From NCBI GenBank assembly GCA_039683095.1, contig JBDKSB010000012.1:280293-344292 (forward strand): 64,000 nt of DNA, given 5' to 3'. The notes under the pieces were generated by a model, which did no database searches, was not told the DNA's origin, and saw only the letters and a list, made by a program, of their open reading frames with translations. Shown here one piece after another: positions 39,030 through 50,616 of the stretch (position 1 is the first letter of the stretch; the number at the start of each line of letters is the position of its first letter). This stretch comes from Acidobacteriota bacterium (GTDB lineage: Bacteria > Acidobacteriota > Aminicenantia > Aminicenantales > Saccharicenantaceae). The position numbers were made by a program, and so were the translations under genes.

Positions 39030-41504
39030 TCAGGCCATCGGGCAGAACACCGTGGGGTCGACCCGCAGCAGTTCCCCGACCGCGTCGAAGGCCTTGATCC
39101 ACGCTGCCGCGGCCGGGTCGCCCTTGCCCGCCCGCTCTGAGGTCAGGGGGCAGATCAGCCGGCCGGTAGAAAAATAGATGTTCTGGCTTTCCCAGAGGTC
39201 CAGGCCGATGGCCAGCTTCTTCATCAGGACCAGGGCGTCCGCGATCTTCCGGAGGCCCTCGGCGTCGTCCGGCTTCCCGGCCCAGGCCGACATCATCGCC
39301 CGGGCCTTCCGGCTGATGGCATAGCTCAGGGCCTCGCCGTCCGGCTTGAAGTCCCAGGACTCGTATTCCTCCTGCAGCCGCCGCAGCTCGTCGAGGTCGA
39401 GGTCCGGCCCCTCCCCCATCAGGCGGCCGAGGTCGGTGTTGAGAACGAACTCGGCCGGGGTCCGCAGGGCCTCCGGCAGCGGGATCGACATCTCCCGCAT
39501 GGCTTTCATGACCGTGTAGTTGCTCTCGAAGATGTGCCGGAAGTCGGCCTCGAGGTCATGGAGCTTGCCCTGCAGGATGCGGGCCAGGATCTTCCGCTTC
39601 TGCTCCGTGAACAGGTGCCAGAGCGAGTAGATGTTAGGTCCGAAGTCCTGGTCGATCAGGCGGACGACGGCGGCCATGTCGCTCCTGGCGAAGGCCGCCT
39701 CGACCGCCCGGCACATGGTCCGGTAGGCGGCGTCGCCGGCGTGGTCGCGGACGCCGGCCGTGATGTTCTGGTCGCCGAAATGGAAAACGGCGTACTCGAT
39801 GACCCGCTCCTCCCAGGTGACATGGGAGCGCAGCCGGAAGCGGCCGACGGCCAGGGCCTTCTCCCCGGCGTCCTTCCTCTCGTGGTCCTCGGTGACCGCG
39901 GCGTACAGGCCGACGTCGACGCGGCCGGGGTCGGTCTCGAAGACCGCGGACATGGCCAGGTGCGCGGCCAGGCGCAGGAAATCGACGATGGCCGGCCGGA
40001 CGAGCTTCTCGTAAACGGTCGCGCCGTTCCGGAGCCGCGGCACGTTGCTCTTGGCCTCGGTCAGGACGGCCAGGAACTCCGGCTCGACGTCCTCGCCGGT
40101 GACGTCGCGCAGGAGCTGGAGCGTCCGGGCGGCGTACTGGACCACCTGGACGGTCTCGACGTTGGAGATGTCGTCGAAGAACCAGGCGTCGCTGGTGAAG
40201 ATGAGCATGGCCCCCCGTTCCATCTCCAGGAGCTTGAGGACCCGGACCTTGTCCTCGGCGGATAGGGGGCGGGCGATGTGGCGGGCCAGGAAGGATTCGA
40301 CGGACGCGGGCGACCGGTCGAGGACGACTTCGATATAGTCGTCCCGGACGGCCCAGGGGTCCGCGGCGTAGGCGCCCAGGCCGGGGCCGAAGGCCGCCGC
40401 GGCCTTGCCCCCGAGCCAGTCCATGGCCTCGCGGAGCGGCCTCCGCCACTTCTGGTTCCAGGCGGGATGGGCGCCGGTGCTGCAGCCGCAGTCGCTCCGC
40501 CAGCGCTCGACGCCATGGGCGCAGCTCCAGGACGTGTTCTCGGCGATCTTGACCTCGTCGGCCGGCGGGAAGCGCTCCAGGTAGTCCCCGTAAACGGTGA
40601 TCTCGGCCAGCTTGTTCCGCTCGATGGACCTCAGGGCGTAGGCCAGGGCCATGTCGCCGAAGCGGTGGTGGTGGCCGTAGCTCTCGCCGTCGGTGGCGAT
40701 GTGGACGAGCTCGGGGCGCTCGGGGCCGGGGGCCGAGAAGCCGCCGGCCAGGCGCCGGGCGAAGCTCTCGCCGTTGCGGAGCAGGTCGCCGAAGGCCAGG
40801 TCGTGGGAGATCGGCCCGTCGTAGAAGAACAGGGCGATCGTCCGCCCCGAGGGCAGGCGGCAGAGGTAGGGCTTCTTCGTGTCGACGCGGTCGCCCCGGA
40901 CGTCGATCCAGCCGCCGCCGGCCTGGGCCGGCGCCGGCCCGGGCGCGAGGGGCCGGACCGCGGCGGCCTGGCGCGGCGCCAGGATCGTGAACAGGATGCC
41001 CTCCCCGGCCATGATGTCGAGCGACTCGAGGTCCACCGCCGTCTCGGGCAGCCACATCCCCTCGGGCCGGCGGCCGAAGCGGGACTCGAAGTCCCGGATG
41101 CCCCAGAGGACCTGGGTCCGCTTGTCGCGGCTCGAGGCCAGGGGCATGATCAGGTGGTTGTAGGCCTGGGCCAGGGCCGTGCCGTGGCCGCGGAAGCGGG
41201 CCGCGGCCTGCCGGTCGGCCTCGAGGATGGCCCCGTAGACGTCGGGCGCCGAGCGCTCCAGCCAGGCCAGCAGGGTCGGGCCGGCGTCGAAGCTGATCGA
41301 GGCGAAGTTGTTGACGATGTCGACGATGCGGTCCTTGTCGTCGAGGATGCGCGAGGCCGTGTTCGGGGCGTAGCACTCGGCCGCCACCCGCTCGTTCCAA
41401 TCGTGGTAGGGCGCCGCCGAGTCCTGGACCTCGATCTCCTCGAGCCAGGCGTTCTCCCGCGGCGGCTGGTAGAAGTGCCCGTGGATGCAGATGAAGCGGT
41501 TCAT
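39030..41504 (-). CDS. GH57-family glycosidase with DUF3536 (alpha-glucan enzyme)
   Basis: An 824-residue cytosolic enzyme. The GH57 N-terminus [37 protein letters not shown] is the DUF3536-type GH57 start; the following blocks [48 protein letters not shown] and [18 protein letters not shown] fit the barrel, with E of the WLPETA segment as likely nucleophile. The C-terminal half is helical DUF3536. It probably acts on glycogen or maltodextrin. The ATG overlaps the glgB stop codon by four bases, so it is the last gene of the gltX-glnS-glgB operon. Confidence 0.9.
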   Translation of the reverse strand: MNRFICIHGHFYQPPRENAWLEEIEVQDSAAPYHDWNERVAAECYAPNTASRILDDKDRIVDIVNNFASISFDAGPTLLAWLERSAPDVYGAILEADRQAAARFRGHGTALAQAYNHLIMPLASSRDKRTQVLWGIRDFESRFGRRPEGMWLPETAVDLESLDIMAGEGILFTILAPRQAAAVRPLAPGPAPAQAGGGWIDVRGDRVDTKKPYLCRLPSGRTIALFFYDGPISHDLAFGDLLRNGESFARRLAGGFSAPGPERPELVHIATDGESYGHHHRFGDMALAYALRSIERNKLAEITVYGDYLERFPPADEVKIAENTSWSCAHGVERWRSDCGCSTGAHPAWNQKWRRPLREAMDWLGGKAAAAFGPGLGAYAADPWAVRDDYIEVVLDRSPASVESFLARHIARPLSAEDKVRVLKLLEMERGAMLIFTSDAWFFDDISNVETVQVVQYAARTLQLLRDVTGEDVEPEFLAVLTEAKSNVPRLRNGATVYEKLVRPAIVDFLRLAAHLAMSAVFETDPGRVDVGLYAAVTEDHERKDAGEKALAVGRFRLRSHVTWEERVIEYAVFHFGDQNITAGVRDHAGDAAYRTMCRAVEAAFARSDMAAVVRLIDQDFGPNIYSLWHLFTEQKRKILARILQGKLHDLEADFRHIFESNYTVMKAMREMSIPLPEALRTPAEFVLNTDLGRLMGEGPDLDLDELRRLQEEYESWDFKPDGEALSYAISRKARAMMSAWAGKPDDAEGLRKIADALVLMKKLAIGLDLWESQNIYFSTGRLICPLTSERAGKGDPAAAAWIKAFDAVGELLRVDPTVFCPMA

Positions 41505-43417
41505 GGCCCGGCCTTCTTGAACAGGATCACGCCGAGCGGCGGCAGGGTCAGGCGCAGGGAATAGGGCCGGCCGTGGGCCGGCTTGGGCTCGGCCTCGACG
41601 GCGCCGAGGTTGCCCAGGCCCGTCCCGCCGTAATCCCTGGCGTCGCTGTTCAGGATCTCCCGCCACGTGCCGCCGGAGGGGACGCCGACGCGGTAGCCGC
41701 CGCGGGCCACGGGCGTGAAGTTGCAGACGACCAGGATGACGTCGGAGGTCGTCCGGCCCTTGCGCAGGTAGCTGACGACGCTGTGGGCGACGTCGTTGAA
41801 ATCGACCCACTCGAACCCGGCCGGATCGACGTCGAGCTCGTGCAGGGCCGGCTCGCGGCGGTAGGCCTCGTTGAGGTCCCTGACCCAGCGCTGGACGTGG
41901 CGGTGCGTCTCGAAGTCGAGGGCGTTCCACTCCAGGCTGCCGTCATGCGTCCATTCCCGCCACTGGGCGAACTCGCCGCCCATGAACAGGAGCTTCTTGC
42001 CGGGGTGGGTGTACATGTAGCCGAAGAGGGCCCGGAGGTTGTCGTACCTCTCCATCTCCAGGCCGGGCATCTTGCCGACGAGCGAGCCCTTGCCGTGGAC
42101 GACCTCGTCGTGCGACAGGGGCAGGACGAAGTTCTCCGTGTAGGCGTACCACATGCTGAAGGTCAGGTCCTTGTGGTTGTACTTGCGGAAGAGCGGGTCC
42201 TGGGAGAAGTAACCAAGCATGTCGTGCATCCAGCCCATCTTCCACTTGAGGCCGAAGCCCAGGCCGCCGAGGCCGACCGGCTTGGTGACCATGGGCCAGG
42301 CCGTCGATTCCTCGGCGGTCGTCTGGATGCCGGGGAAGGCGCCGTAGGCGGCCTCGTTGAGGCGCTTGATGAAGCTCACGGCCTCGAGGTTCTCCCGGCC
42401 GCCGTAGCGGTTGGGGACCCACTCCCCCGGCTTCCGCGAGTAGTCGAGGTAGAGCATCGAAGCCACGGCGTCGATGCGCAGCCCGTCGGCGTGGTAGCGG
42501 TCGAGCCAGAAGAGGGCCGAGCTGATGAGGAAGTCGCGGACCTCGTTGCGGCCGTAGTTGAAGATGGCGCTCTTCCAGTCGGGATGGAAGCCCCGGCGCG
42601 GGTCCTGGTGCTCGTAGAGGCAGGTGCCGTCGAAGCGGGCCAGGCCGTGCCCGTCGATGGCGAAGTGCGAGGGCACCCAGTCGAGGATGACGCCGATGCC
42701 GCGGCCGTGGAGCGTATCGACGAGGAACATGAAGTCCTGCGGCGTGCCGTAGCGGCTGGTCGGCGCGAAGTAGCCGATCGTCTGGTAGCCCCACGAGCCG
42801 TAGAAGGGGTGCTCCATGATCGGCATGATCTCGACGTGGGTGAAGCCCATCTCCCGGACGTAGTCGGCCAGGAGCGGGGCCAGCTCCCGGTAGGTCAGGA
42901 AGCGGTTGCCCTCCTCCGGGACGCGCCGCCACGAGCCGAGATGGACCTCGTAGATCGAGACCGGGGCGTCCAGAGCGTCAGCCTTGGCCCGGCTGGCCAT
43001 CCAGTCCTGGTCGGACCAGAGGTAATCGAGGTCCCAGACGATCGAGGCCGAGCGCGGCGGGGCCTCGGAGAAGAAGCCCAGGGGGTCGGCCTTTTCGGCC
43101 CGGGCGCCGCCGGCCTTGGAGGTGATGGCGTACTTGTAGAGTGAGCCGCGGCCGAGGCCGGGGATGAAGCCCTCCCAGATGCCGGAGCCGTCCCAGCGGC
43201 CGGCGAGCGGGTGGCTGGCCGGGTCCCAGCCGTTGAAGTCGCCGATGACCGAGACGCCGCCGGCGTTGGGGGCCCAGACGGAAAAGAGCGTGCCTTCGCG
43301 GCCGTCGACGACCAGGGTGTGGGCGCCGAGCTTGTCGTAGAGCTTGAAGTGGTTGCCTTCCTTGAAGAGATAGATGTCGGCGTCGGTGAGAAGCGACGGG
43401 CCGTGGACGATGTCCAT
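41501..43417 (-). CDS. glgB: 1,4-alpha-glucan (glycogen) branching enzyme
   Basis: A 638-residue GH13 branching enzyme that makes alpha-1,6 links in glycogen. The CBM48 domain ([36 protein letters not shown]) leads into the barrel with the catalytic Asp in [17 protein letters not shown], the Glu in [10 protein letters not shown] and the third Asp in [13 protein letters not shown]. The C-terminal beta-domain is present. The ATG at 43,417 has GGAGAGG upstream; a GTG 18 nt earlier lies before that site. glgC is 17 kb away. The length fits the common bacterial form without the N1 domain. Confidence 0.95.
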   Translation of the reverse strand: MDIVHGPSLLTDADIYLFKEGNHFKLYDKLGAHTLVVDGREGTLFSVWAPNAGGVSVIGDFNGWDPASHPLAGRWDGSGIWEGFIPGLGRGSLYKYAITSKAGGARAEKADPLGFFSEAPPRSASIVWDLDYLWSDQDWMASRAKADALDAPVSIYEVHLGSWRRVPEEGNRFLTYRELAPLLADYVREMGFTHVEIMPIMEHPFYGSWGYQTIGYFAPTSRYGTPQDFMFLVDTLHGRGIGVILDWVPSHFAIDGHGLARFDGTCLYEHQDPRRGFHPDWKSAIFNYGRNEVRDFLISSALFWLDRYHADGLRIDAVASMLYLDYSRKPGEWVPNRYGGRENLEAVSFIKRLNEAAYGAFPGIQTTAEESTAWPMVTKPVGLGGLGFGLKWKMGWMHDMLGYFSQDPLFRKYNHKDLTFSMWYAYTENFVLPLSHDEVVHGKGSLVGKMPGLEMERYDNLRALFGYMYTHPGKKLLFMGGEFAQWREWTHDGSLEWNALDFETHRHVQRWVRDLNEAYRREPALHELDVDPAGFEWVDFNDVAHSVVSYLRKGRTTSDVILVVCNFTPVARGGYRVGVPSGGTWREILNSDARDYGGTGLGNLGAVEAEPKPAHGRPYSLRLTLPPLGVILFKKAGP

Positions 43418-43478
43418 GTTCGCCTCTCCGCTCACTCGTTCCTCCGCGGGGCGCTCGCGCTCACGGGACGCCGCGGGC

Positions 43479-45227
43479 TCAGGCGCCTTCCCTGCCCGCC
43501 TTGACGATCTTGGCCCACTCGTCGCGCAGGGTCACCGTCCGGTTGAAGACCGGGGCGCCGGGCCTGGAGTCGCGCCGGTCGGCGCAGAAGTAGCCCAGGC
43601 GCTCGAACTGCCAGCGGCTCTCGGGCCCAGCCGCGGCCAGGCCGGGCTCGAGCTTGGCCTCCTTGAGGACCTCGAGCGACGCGGGGTTGAGCGTGGACTT
43701 CCAGTCGACCCCCTCGGGGACCGAGGCCGGGTCGCGGACCGTGAACAGCGTGTCGTAGAGGCGGACTTCGGCGTCGACGGCGTGGCGGGCCGAGACCCAG
43801 TGGAGCGTGGCCTTGACCTTGCGGCCGTCGGGGGGATTGTCGCCGCCGCGGGTGGCCGGGTCGTAGGTGCAGCGGAGCTCGACCACGTTGCCGGCGGCGT
43901 CCTTGACCGCCTCCTGGCACCTGACGAAGTAGGCGTAGCGGAGGCGGACCTCCTTGCCGGGCGAGAGGCGGAAGAACTTGGAGGGCGGGTTCTCCATGAA
44001 GTCGTCCCGCTCGATCCAGAGCTCCCGGCAGAACGGGACCTGGCGCGCGCCGGCGGCCGGGTCCTCGGGGTTGTTGACGGCCTCGAACTCCTCGACCTGG
44101 TCCTCGGGGTAGTTGGTGATGACGACCTTGAGGGGCCGGAGGACGGCCATGGCCCGGGGGACGGTCTTGTTCAGGTGCTCGCGGACGCACATCTCGAGGA
44201 GAGGCAGGTCGACGATGCTGTTGTCCTTGGCCACGCCGATCGTCTCGCAGAAGGCGGCGATGGCCTCGGGCGAGAAGCCGCGGCGGCGGAAGCCGGAGAT
44301 GGTCGGCATGCGCGGGTCGTCCCAGCCGCTGACGAGGCGCGACTCGACGAGCTCGAGCAGGCGGCGCTTGCTCAGGACGGTGTGGCTGAGGTTCAGCCGG
44401 GCGAACTCGATCTGCTGGGGATGGTGGACGCCGAGCTGGTCGAGGAACCAGTCGTAGAGCGGCCGGTGGACCTCGAATTCGAGGGTGCAGATGGAGTGGG
44501 TGATGCCCTCGATCGAGTCGCTCTGGCCGTGGGCCCAGTCGTAGGTCGGGTAGATGCACCAGTTGTCGCCGGTGCGGTAATGGTGCTCGCGGCGGATGCG
44601 GTACATGAGCGGGTCGCGCAGGAGCATGTTCGGCGAGGCCATGTCGATCTTGGCCCTGAGGGTGCGCGAGCCGTCGGGGAACTCGCCGGCCCGCATCCGG
44701 GCGAAGAGGTCGAGGTTCTCGGCGACGCCGCGGTCGCGGCAGGGCGACGGCCTGCCGGGGCGGTTGACCGTGCCGCGGTACTCGCGGACCTGTTCGACGG
44801 TCAGGTCGCAGACGTAGGCGACGCCCTTCTTTATGAGCTCGACGGCCCACTGGTAGAGCTGCTCATAGTAGCCGGAGGCGTAGTATTCGCGGTCCTGCCA
44901 GTCGAAGCCGAGCCAGCGGACGTCGTCCTTGATGGAGTTGACGTACTCCATGTCCTCGGTCTCGGGGTTGGTGTCGTCCATGCGCAGGTTGCAGAGGCCC
45001 TTGTAGTCGCGGGCCAGGCCGAAGTTCAGGTGGATGGACTTGGCATGGCCGATGTGGAGGTAGCCGTTGGGCTCCGGCGGGAAGCGAGTGTGGACCGTGG
45101 CGAAGCGGCCGGAGCGCAGCTGGCTGTCGATGATGTCCCGGACGAAGTTGGACTTGGGCCTGGGGGCGGGATTCGCGGCCGGGGCCGGTTCCAGCTTCGG
45201 GTTCGGGTTCGGGGTTTCTTCAGGCAT
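43479..45227 (-). CDS. glnS: Glutaminyl-tRNA synthetase
   Basis: A 582-residue class I synthetase that charges tRNA-Gln. HIGHAKS is near residue 58 and the KMSKS-equivalent is VLSKRR. GlnRS-specific beta-barrel anticodon domains follow. The Pro/Asn-rich first 25 residues ([26 protein letters not shown]) are an extra extension. GAGGAG lies nine bases before the ATG, and the gene overlaps gltX by eight bases. Having GlnRS means the organism need not make Gln-tRNA by transamidation alone. Confidence 0.97.
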   Translation of the reverse strand: MPEETPNPNPKLEPAPAANPAPRPKSNFVRDIIDSQLRSGRFATVHTRFPPEPNGYLHIGHAKSIHLNFGLARDYKGLCNLRMDDTNPETEDMEYVNSIKDDVRWLGFDWQDREYYASGYYEQLYQWAVELIKKGVAYVCDLTVEQVREYRGTVNRPGRPSPCRDRGVAENLDLFARMRAGEFPDGSRTLRAKIDMASPNMLLRDPLMYRIRREHHYRTGDNWCIYPTYDWAHGQSDSIEGITHSICTLEFEVHRPLYDWFLDQLGVHHPQQIEFARLNLSHTVLSKRRLLELVESRLVSGWDDPRMPTISGFRRRGFSPEAIAAFCETIGVAKDNSIVDLPLLEMCVREHLNKTVPRAMAVLRPLKVVITNYPEDQVEEFEAVNNPEDPAAGARQVPFCRELWIERDDFMENPPSKFFRLSPGKEVRLRYAYFVRCQEAVKDAAGNVVELRCTYDPATRGGDNPPDGRKVKATLHWVSARHAVDAEVRLYDTLFTVRDPASVPEGVDWKSTLNPASLEVLKEAKLEPGLAAAGPESRWQFERLGYFCADRRDSRPGAPVFNRTVTLRDEWAKIVKAGREGA

Positions 45228-46503
45228 TCGCGGCTCTCCTCATGCGGGCGACGACGCGCTCTCGGCCGAGGACTTCCATCATCTCGAACAGGCCGGCGCC
45301 CTTGGTCTTGCCGCTGACGGCCATGCGGGCCGGGTGGATGACCTGGCCGGCCTTGATGCCGCGCTCCTCGGCGAAGCGGCGGAAGACCTCCTCGATCGCG
45401 GCGTGGGAAAAATCGGTCAGGCCGGCCAGGCGGTCGGCCAGGGTCGTCAGGTACTCGCGGCTCTCGGGCGAGGCCAGGTGCTTGCGGCCCTCCTCGTCGA
45501 CGGCGAAGTCCTCGCGGAAGAAGCAGTCGGTCTGGGCCGGGAACTCGCTCAGGGTCTTCAGGCGGACCTTGTAGAGGCCGAGGACCTTGGCCAGGTAAGC
45601 GTCGGAGACGCCGGCGGACGGGATGCCGGCGGCCTCGAGGCAGGGCTTGACCAGCGGGAGGAGGCGCTCGTCCGGGGACTTCATTATGTACTCGGCGTTG
45701 AGCCAGCGCAGCTTCTGGATGTCGAACTTGGCCTGGACATCGTTCATGGCCGAGATCTCGAAGAGCTTGACGGCCTCGGCCGGGGGCATGATCTCGCGGC
45801 CGTCCGGGGGCGTCCAGCCGAGGAAGATGAGGTAGTTGGCCAGGGCCTCGGGCAGGAAGCCCTCGCGCTTGTACTCCTCGACCGAGACGCCGCCGTGGCG
45901 CTTGGAGAGCTTGGCCCCGTCGGTGCCGAGGATGAGCGGCATGTGGCCGAAGCGGGGCGGGGTCAGGCCGAAGGCCTCGTAGAAGATGATCTGCTTGGGC
46001 GTGTTGCTGATGTGGTCGTCGCCGCGCAGGATGTGGGTGATGCCCAGGTGGGCGTCGTCGATGACGCAGCAGAAGTTGTAGGTCGGCGAGCCGTCGGACT
46101 TGATGATGACCTGGTCCTTGATCGTCTCCGACTCGACGGAGATGCGGCCGTGGATGAGGTCGTCGTAGGCGATGGTCCGGCCGGGGACGACCTTGAAGAG
46201 GACGGCCTCGCCGTCCCGGTAAGCTTTTCCGGCGGCGACGAGCTCCTCGGCCTTGGCCCGGTAGACGTCGAAGCGCTGGCTCTGGAAGAGGGGCTTCTCG
46301 TCCCAGTCGAGGCCGAGCCAGCGCAGGTCCTCGAGGATCTCGTCGAGGAAGCGGGCCTCGGAGCGCTTGAGGTCGGTGTCCTCGATGCGCAGGAGGAACT
46401 GGCCGCCGGTGTGGCGGGCGTAGAGCCAGTTGAAGAGGGCCGTCCGGGCGCTGCCGATGTGGAGGAAGCCCGTCGGGCTGGGGGCAAAGCGTACTCTAAC
46501 CAT
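45220..46503 (-). CDS. gltX: Glutamyl-tRNA synthetase
   Basis: A 427-residue GluRS-type class I synthetase. [26 protein letters not shown] is the N-terminal catalytic motif and KLSKRHGG is the KMSKS loop. It is shorter than the usual about 470 residues, so the anticodon-binding part is compact; the C-terminal region is complete in frame. The ATG at 46,503 was chosen because TATAAA ends seven bases before it with TTGCCG 17 bp further up, giving a leaderless mRNA. It heads the operon gltX-glnS-glgB-GH57. Confidence 0.95.
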   Translation of the reverse strand: MVRVRFAPSPTGFLHIGSARTALFNWLYARHTGGQFLLRIEDTDLKRSEARFLDEILEDLRWLGLDWDEKPLFQSQRFDVYRAKAEELVAAGKAYRDGEAVLFKVVPGRTIAYDDLIHGRISVESETIKDQVIIKSDGSPTYNFCCVIDDAHLGITHILRGDDHISNTPKQIIFYEAFGLTPPRFGHMPLILGTDGAKLSKRHGGVSVEEYKREGFLPEALANYLIFLGWTPPDGREIMPPAEAVKLFEISAMNDVQAKFDIQKLRWLNAEYIMKSPDERLLPLVKPCLEAAGIPSAGVSDAYLAKVLGLYKVRLKTLSEFPAQTDCFFREDFAVDEEGRKHLASPESREYLTTLADRLAGLTDFSHAAIEEVFRRFAEERGIKAGQVIHPARMAVSGKTKGAGLFEMMEVLGRERVVARMRRAANA

Positions 46504-46509
46504 GCGTAT

Positions 46510-46538
46510 TTTATAGCACATAGGGGGTGGACCGGCAA
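46510..46538 (-). promoter_or_regulatory. Leaderless gltX operon promoter
   Basis: Minus strand: TTGCCG (46,533-46,538), exact 17-bp spacer, TATAAA (46,510-46,515), then six bases to the ATG. The gap also carries the divergent amidohydrolase's ribosome-binding site further right. Confidence 0.6.
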
Positions 46539-46610
46539 GCCGCCCCCGCCCCCGGCTGTTGACCGCCTCGGCGGAATTGATGTATACCCCTTCCTTCGGA
46601 GGTGGCTCCC

Positions 46611-47957
46611 ATGAGGATCAGGATCGTCGCCCGGCCCGTCCCGCGAATGTCCCCCGCCGTCATCGTCGTTCTCGCCGCGCTGGCCCTCACCGCCGCGCCC
46701 GCGCCGGCAGCCGACGTCGGACCGACCTACGCCATCCGCGGCTGCCAGATCGTTCCGGTCGCCGGTCCGACGATCGACAAGGGCGTGATCGTCATCCGCG
46801 ACGGCCTGATCGAATCGCTCGGCCCCGCCGGGAAGGTCCGCATCCCGGATGACGCCGAGATCATCGAGGCCGAAGGGCTCAAGGCCTATCCGGGCCTGAT
46901 CTCGGCCTTCTCGAGCCTGTTCCTGGAGCGCCCGGCCCGGAGCTCAGACCCGGAGATCCCCGTCGAGGGCGCGCCCCCGGCGGGCCCACAGGGGACCCGG
47001 GAGGACGGGTTCCCGCCGGGTCCGGGGCTCTTCGTCCTCGACCAGCTCAAGCCGGCCAGGGCCGCCGTCGAGAGTTTCCACCGGGCCGGCTTCACGACCG
47101 CCCTCGTCGCCCCGGAACGGGGCATCTTCGAGGGCCAGAGCGTCATCCTCGACCTCAACGGCGAGGCGCTCCCGCCGATGGTCATCCGCAACGGGGCGGC
47201 CCTGCACATCAACTTCACGACCGAGCGGGGCGGCTACCCGTCGAGCCTCATGGGCACGATCGCCCACATCCGCCAGAGCTTCATCGACGCCGAGTATTAC
47301 GCCGCCCGGCAGGCCCAGTATGCCAAGGGCGCCGCTGGGCTCAAAAGACCGGCCTACGACCCCAGGCTCGAGGCCCTGGTCCCCTTCGTCCGCGACCGCC
47401 GGCCCGTCGTCTTCCAGTGCAACAACGTCGAGGACATCAAGCGAGCCCTGAAGATCATCGCCGAGTTCAAGCTCAACGCCCTGCTGGCCGGGGCCAACGA
47501 GGCCTGGCGCGCCGCCGACGTCCTTAGGAAGTGTCCCGTTCCGCTCCTCGTCGGGCTCGATTTCCGGCCGCCGGCGACGAGCCGGTACGCGACCCAGGGC
47601 GAGGAGCTGCGGAAAAAAGCCGAGTCCGGGATCTACCCCGCCAACGCCGCCGAGCTGGCCAAGGCCGGCCTCCTCTTCGCCCTCGTCTCTGGCGCGAACC
47701 CCGACGGGGCGGCCGTCCTCAAGGCCGTCCGCGCCGCGATCGGGGCGGGCCTCGCGGAGGACGCCGCCCTGCGGGCTCTGACGGTCCAGCCGGCCCGCTT
47801 CCTCGGCCTCGACCAGGCCCTGGGCACGCTCGAGCCGGGCAAGATCGCCAATGTCGTCCTGGTCCGGGGCGGCCTCTTCGACGAGAAGGCGCGCGTCGTT
47901 CGGGTCTTCGTGGACGGCGTCCGGTTCGAGTACGAAACCGAGGAGGCCTCCAAGTGA
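46611..47957 (+). CDS. Amidohydrolase-like protein 1, metal ligands missing (probable pseudo-enzyme)
   Basis: A 448-residue secreted protein of the amidohydrolase (imidazolonepropionase/prolidase-like) fold with a Sec leader ending APAPAADVG. The beta-sandwich and barrel pattern is kept (IRGCQIVPVAGPTIDKGVIVIRDGLIESLGP, GTLEPGKIANVVLVRGG), but the metal motif HxH after the first barrel strand is replaced by SAFSSLF, and the later HA-type ligand is Gln (FQCNNVE). Catalysis is unlikely. The ATG has GGAGG nine bases upstream. The stop overlaps the next start, so it is made with protein 2, perhaps as a partner subunit. Confidence 0.85.
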   Translation: MRIRIVARPVPRMSPAVIVVLAALALTAAPAPAADVGPTYAIRGCQIVPVAGPTIDKGVIVIRDGLIESLGPAGKVRIPDDAEIIEAEGLKAYPGLISAFSSLFLERPARSSDPEIPVEGAPPAGPQGTREDGFPPGPGLFVLDQLKPARAAVESFHRAGFTTALVAPERGIFEGQSVILDLNGEALPPMVIRNGAALHINFTTERGGYPSSLMGTIAHIRQSFIDAEYYAARQAQYAKGAAGLKRPAYDPRLEALVPFVRDRRPVVFQCNNVEDIKRALKIIAEFKLNALLAGANEAWRAADVLRKCPVPLLVGLDFRPPATSRYATQGEELRKKAESGIYPANAAELAKAGLLFALVSGANPDGAAVLKAVRAAIGAGLAEDAALRALTVQPARFLGLDQALGTLEPGKIANVVLVRGGLFDEKARVVRVFVDGVRFEYETEEASK

Positions 47958-49303
47958 AGAACCTCGCCCTCACCCTCCCCCGCATCGCCGCGCTCCTGTC
48001 CCTGGCCGGGTTCGTCGTCGCCCTCGGGCCCCGTCCGGCCGCGGCCGACGGCGGCGACATTCTGATCAAGAACGGCACCATCCTGACCGTGACCAAGGGC
48101 GCCATCGCCAGGGGCGACATCCTCGTCGTCGGCGGCGTCATCAAGGCGATCGGCGCGGACCTGGCCGCCCCGCCCGGCGTCCGCATCGTCGACGCGGCCG
48201 GACGGTTCGTCGTCCCCGGCCTGATCGACTCGCACACCCACATCGCCGTGGCCGGCACGAACGAAGGGTCCGAGGCCATCACCCCCGAGGCCGACGTCGG
48301 CGCGGTCGTCAACGCCGACGACGCGTCCATCCTGACGGCCCTGAGCGGCGGCGTCACCATGGTCCACACGATGCACGGCAGCGCCAACCCCATCGGCGGG
48401 CCGAACGTCGTCCTAAAGATGAAATGGGGGCGTCCGTCCGAGGAGCTCGTGGTCGCGGAGGCGCTGCCGACGCTCAAATTCGCCCTGGGCGAGAACGTCA
48501 AGCAGGCCAACCGCGCCGTCGCGGCGGGCCAGGAGCGGCGCTATCCGGCCACCCGCATGGGCGCCAACGCCGTCATCCGGCGCGAGCTCGAGAAGGCCCG
48601 GAACTACATGGCCCGGTGGGACCGGTACAAAAAGGCTGCGGCGGCCAAGAACCCGCCGCGGACGCTCGTCCCGCCGAAAAAGGACCTGCGCCTGGAGGTC
48701 CTGGCCGAGCTGCTCCGCGGCGAGCGGGTGGCCCGCTGCCACAGCTACCAGGCCACCGAGACGCTCGAGTTCATGGGGCTGGCCCGGGAATTCGGGTTCA
48801 AGATCCAGTGCTTCGAGCACTGCTGGGAGGGCTACAAGATCGCCGGCGAGATCGCGGCCGCCGGGATCGGCATTTCGGGCTTCGCCGACAGCTGGGCCTA
48901 CAAGATGGAGGCCGCCGAGGGCATCGCCGAGATGGCCGGCTACTGCGCCAAAAAGGGCGTCCTCGTCTCGATCAACTCCGACAGTGGCGAGCGCATCCGC
49001 CGGCTCTTCAACGACGCCGCCAAGACCATGAAGTACGGCGGCCTGTCCGAGGACGAGGCCTTGAAGCTGGTGACCATCAACCCGGCCGTCCAGCTCGGCG
49101 TCGACCGGATCGTCGGCAGCCTCGAGGTCGGCAAGCAGGGCGACGTCGCGGTCTTCTCCGGGCACCCGCTGAGCGCCTACGCCCGCTGCGACATGACCAT
49201 CATCGAGGGCCGGGTCTATTTCGACCGGGAAGCCCTGGTCCGGGAGCGGGAAGCGGCGGCCCCGCCGACCGCGGCGCCCCGTGAAGCGGGAGGCCTCCAA
49301 TGA
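47954..49303 (+). CDS. Amidohydrolase 2, metal site intact
   Basis: A 449-residue secreted amidohydrolase with a GTG start overlapping the previous stop. The leader is VKNLALTLPRIAALLSLAGFVVALGPRPAAA. The metal site is complete: LIDSHTHIA, later His in RCHSYQ and FEHCWEG, and the Asp in INSDSGE. NPAVQLGVDRIVGSLEVGKQGDVAVF closes the fold. It is the catalytic member of the three. Substrates of relatives are dipeptides with Pro or cyclic imides; the exact one is not readable. Next gene overlaps by four bases. Confidence 0.93.
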   Translation: MKNLALTLPRIAALLSLAGFVVALGPRPAAADGGDILIKNGTILTVTKGAIARGDILVVGGVIKAIGADLAAPPGVRIVDAAGRFVVPGLIDSHTHIAVAGTNEGSEAITPEADVGAVVNADDASILTALSGGVTMVHTMHGSANPIGGPNVVLKMKWGRPSEELVVAEALPTLKFALGENVKQANRAVAAGQERRYPATRMGANAVIRRELEKARNYMARWDRYKKAAAAKNPPRTLVPPKKDLRLEVLAELLRGERVARCHSYQATETLEFMGLAREFGFKIQCFEHCWEGYKIAGEIAAAGIGISGFADSWAYKMEAAEGIAEMAGYCAKKGVLVSINSDSGERIRRLFNDAAKTMKYGGLSEDEALKLVTINPAVQLGVDRIVGSLEVGKQGDVAVFSGHPLSAYARCDMTIIEGRVYFDREALVREREAAAPPTAAPREAGGLQ

Positions 49304-50607
49304 CCCGCCGGGCTATCGTCGCCGCCGTCATCGTCGCCATGGCCGGGCCGCTCCTCGCGGCCCGGGAACCGGGGCCGGCCCGGGCGCAGGCCGCGCCCGA
49401 CAAGGTCCTGGCCATCGTCAACGCCCGGATCGTGCCCGTCGTCGGGCCCGAGATCCCGAAAGGCGCGATCGTCGTCCGGAACGGGCGCATCGAGGCGGTC
49501 GGTGCCGAAGCCGCCGTGCCCGCCGGGGCCGAGGTCGTCGACGCGGCGGGCCTGCGGGCCTACCCCGGGATGATCGACGGCTGTTCGTCCCTCGGGCTGG
49601 TCGAGATCAGCGGCGTCGCGGCCACGGTGGACAACCGGGAGACCGGCCGGATCAACCCGCAGGTCCGGGCGCTCGAGGCCGTCCGCTACGACTCGATGCA
49701 CATCCCCATCGCCCGGTCCAACGGCATCACGGCCGCCGTCGTGGCCCCCTCGGGCGGGCTCATCGCCGGCGTGAGCTGCCTGCTGCGGCTGGACGGCTGG
49801 ACCCATCGCCAGATGGCCGTCGAGCCGGCCGCGGCCATGCAGATCGAGCTGCCGGAGCTGCGCGCCGCCCGCGGCGCGTTCGCCGGGCGGCGGGGCGGCC
49901 AGCCTCCGGCCGACGGCCCCGCGCTCCTGAAGGAGCTCCGGCGGCTCTTCGGGGAGGCCCGGGCCTACGAGAAGCGCCGGGACGCGGCGGCCGGAAACGG
50001 GCTGCTGGCCCTGCCCGAGTTCAACGAGACCTGCGAGGCCCTCCTGCCCCTGCTCAAGGGCCGGATGCCGGCCATGATCGCCGTCCACGGCGAGCGGGAC
50101 ATCCGGGCGGCCATCGCCTTCGTCCGCGACGAGAACATCAGGGCCGTCTTCTACGGCGCCGAACAGGGCTTCAAGGTCGCCCGCGAGATCGCCAAGGCCG
50201 GGATCCCGGTCATCCTGGGCTCGCTCTACGACCTGCCGCCCGTCTGGGAGGACGGCTACGACGCCCTGTACCGCAATCCCGGGATCCTGGCCGCGGCCGG
50301 GGTCAAGATCGCCTTTTCGTCGTCGAGCGCCAGCCTGGCCAAGGACCTGCCCTACCACGCCGCCAAGGCGGCCGCCTTCGGCCTGGACCGGGCCGAGGCC
50401 CTGAGGGCCGTGACCATCAACACAGCCGAGATCCTGGGCGTCGCGGACACGATGGGCAGCCTGGAGAAAGGCAAGGCGGCCAACATCGTCCTGGCCGACG
50501 ACGACATCCTGGAGATGCGGACCAACGTCCGAAAGGTCTACATCGACGGCCGGGAGGTCGATCTCTCCAACCGCTACACGGAGCTTCTGGACAAGTTCAG
50601 GAGATAG
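49300..50607 (+). CDS. Amidohydrolase-like protein 3, metal ligands mostly missing
   Basis: A 435-residue secreted homologue. The leader MTRRAIVAAVIVAMAGPLLAAREP is followed by the amidohydrolase pattern, but the HxH position reads MIDGCSSLGLVEI and the metal Asp position is FSSSSAS. One later His (IAVHGERD) remains. It is probably not a metalloenzyme. The ATG overlaps the stop of protein 2. The three form one operon with the AbgB-like peptidase. Confidence 0.85.
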   Translation: MTRRAIVAAVIVAMAGPLLAAREPGPARAQAAPDKVLAIVNARIVPVVGPEIPKGAIVVRNGRIEAVGAEAAVPAGAEVVDAAGLRAYPGMIDGCSSLGLVEISGVAATVDNRETGRINPQVRALEAVRYDSMHIPIARSNGITAAVVAPSGGLIAGVSCLLRLDGWTHRQMAVEPAAAMQIELPELRAARGAFAGRRGGQPPADGPALLKELRRLFGEARAYEKRRDAAAGNGLLALPEFNETCEALLPLLKGRMPAMIAVHGERDIRAAIAFVRDENIRAVFYGAEQGFKVAREIAKAGIPVILGSLYDLPPVWEDGYDALYRNPGILAAAGVKIAFSSSSASLAKDLPYHAAKAAAFGLDRAEALRAVTINTAEILGVADTMGSLEKGKAANIVLADDDILEMRTNVRKVYIDGREVDLSNRYTELLDKFRR

Positions 50608-50616
50608 GGGGCAGCC

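Noticed and set aside
43374-45317. 647-codon plus-strand frame opposite glnS
   Set aside because: Low-complexity shadow of glnS; the real gene is on the other strand.
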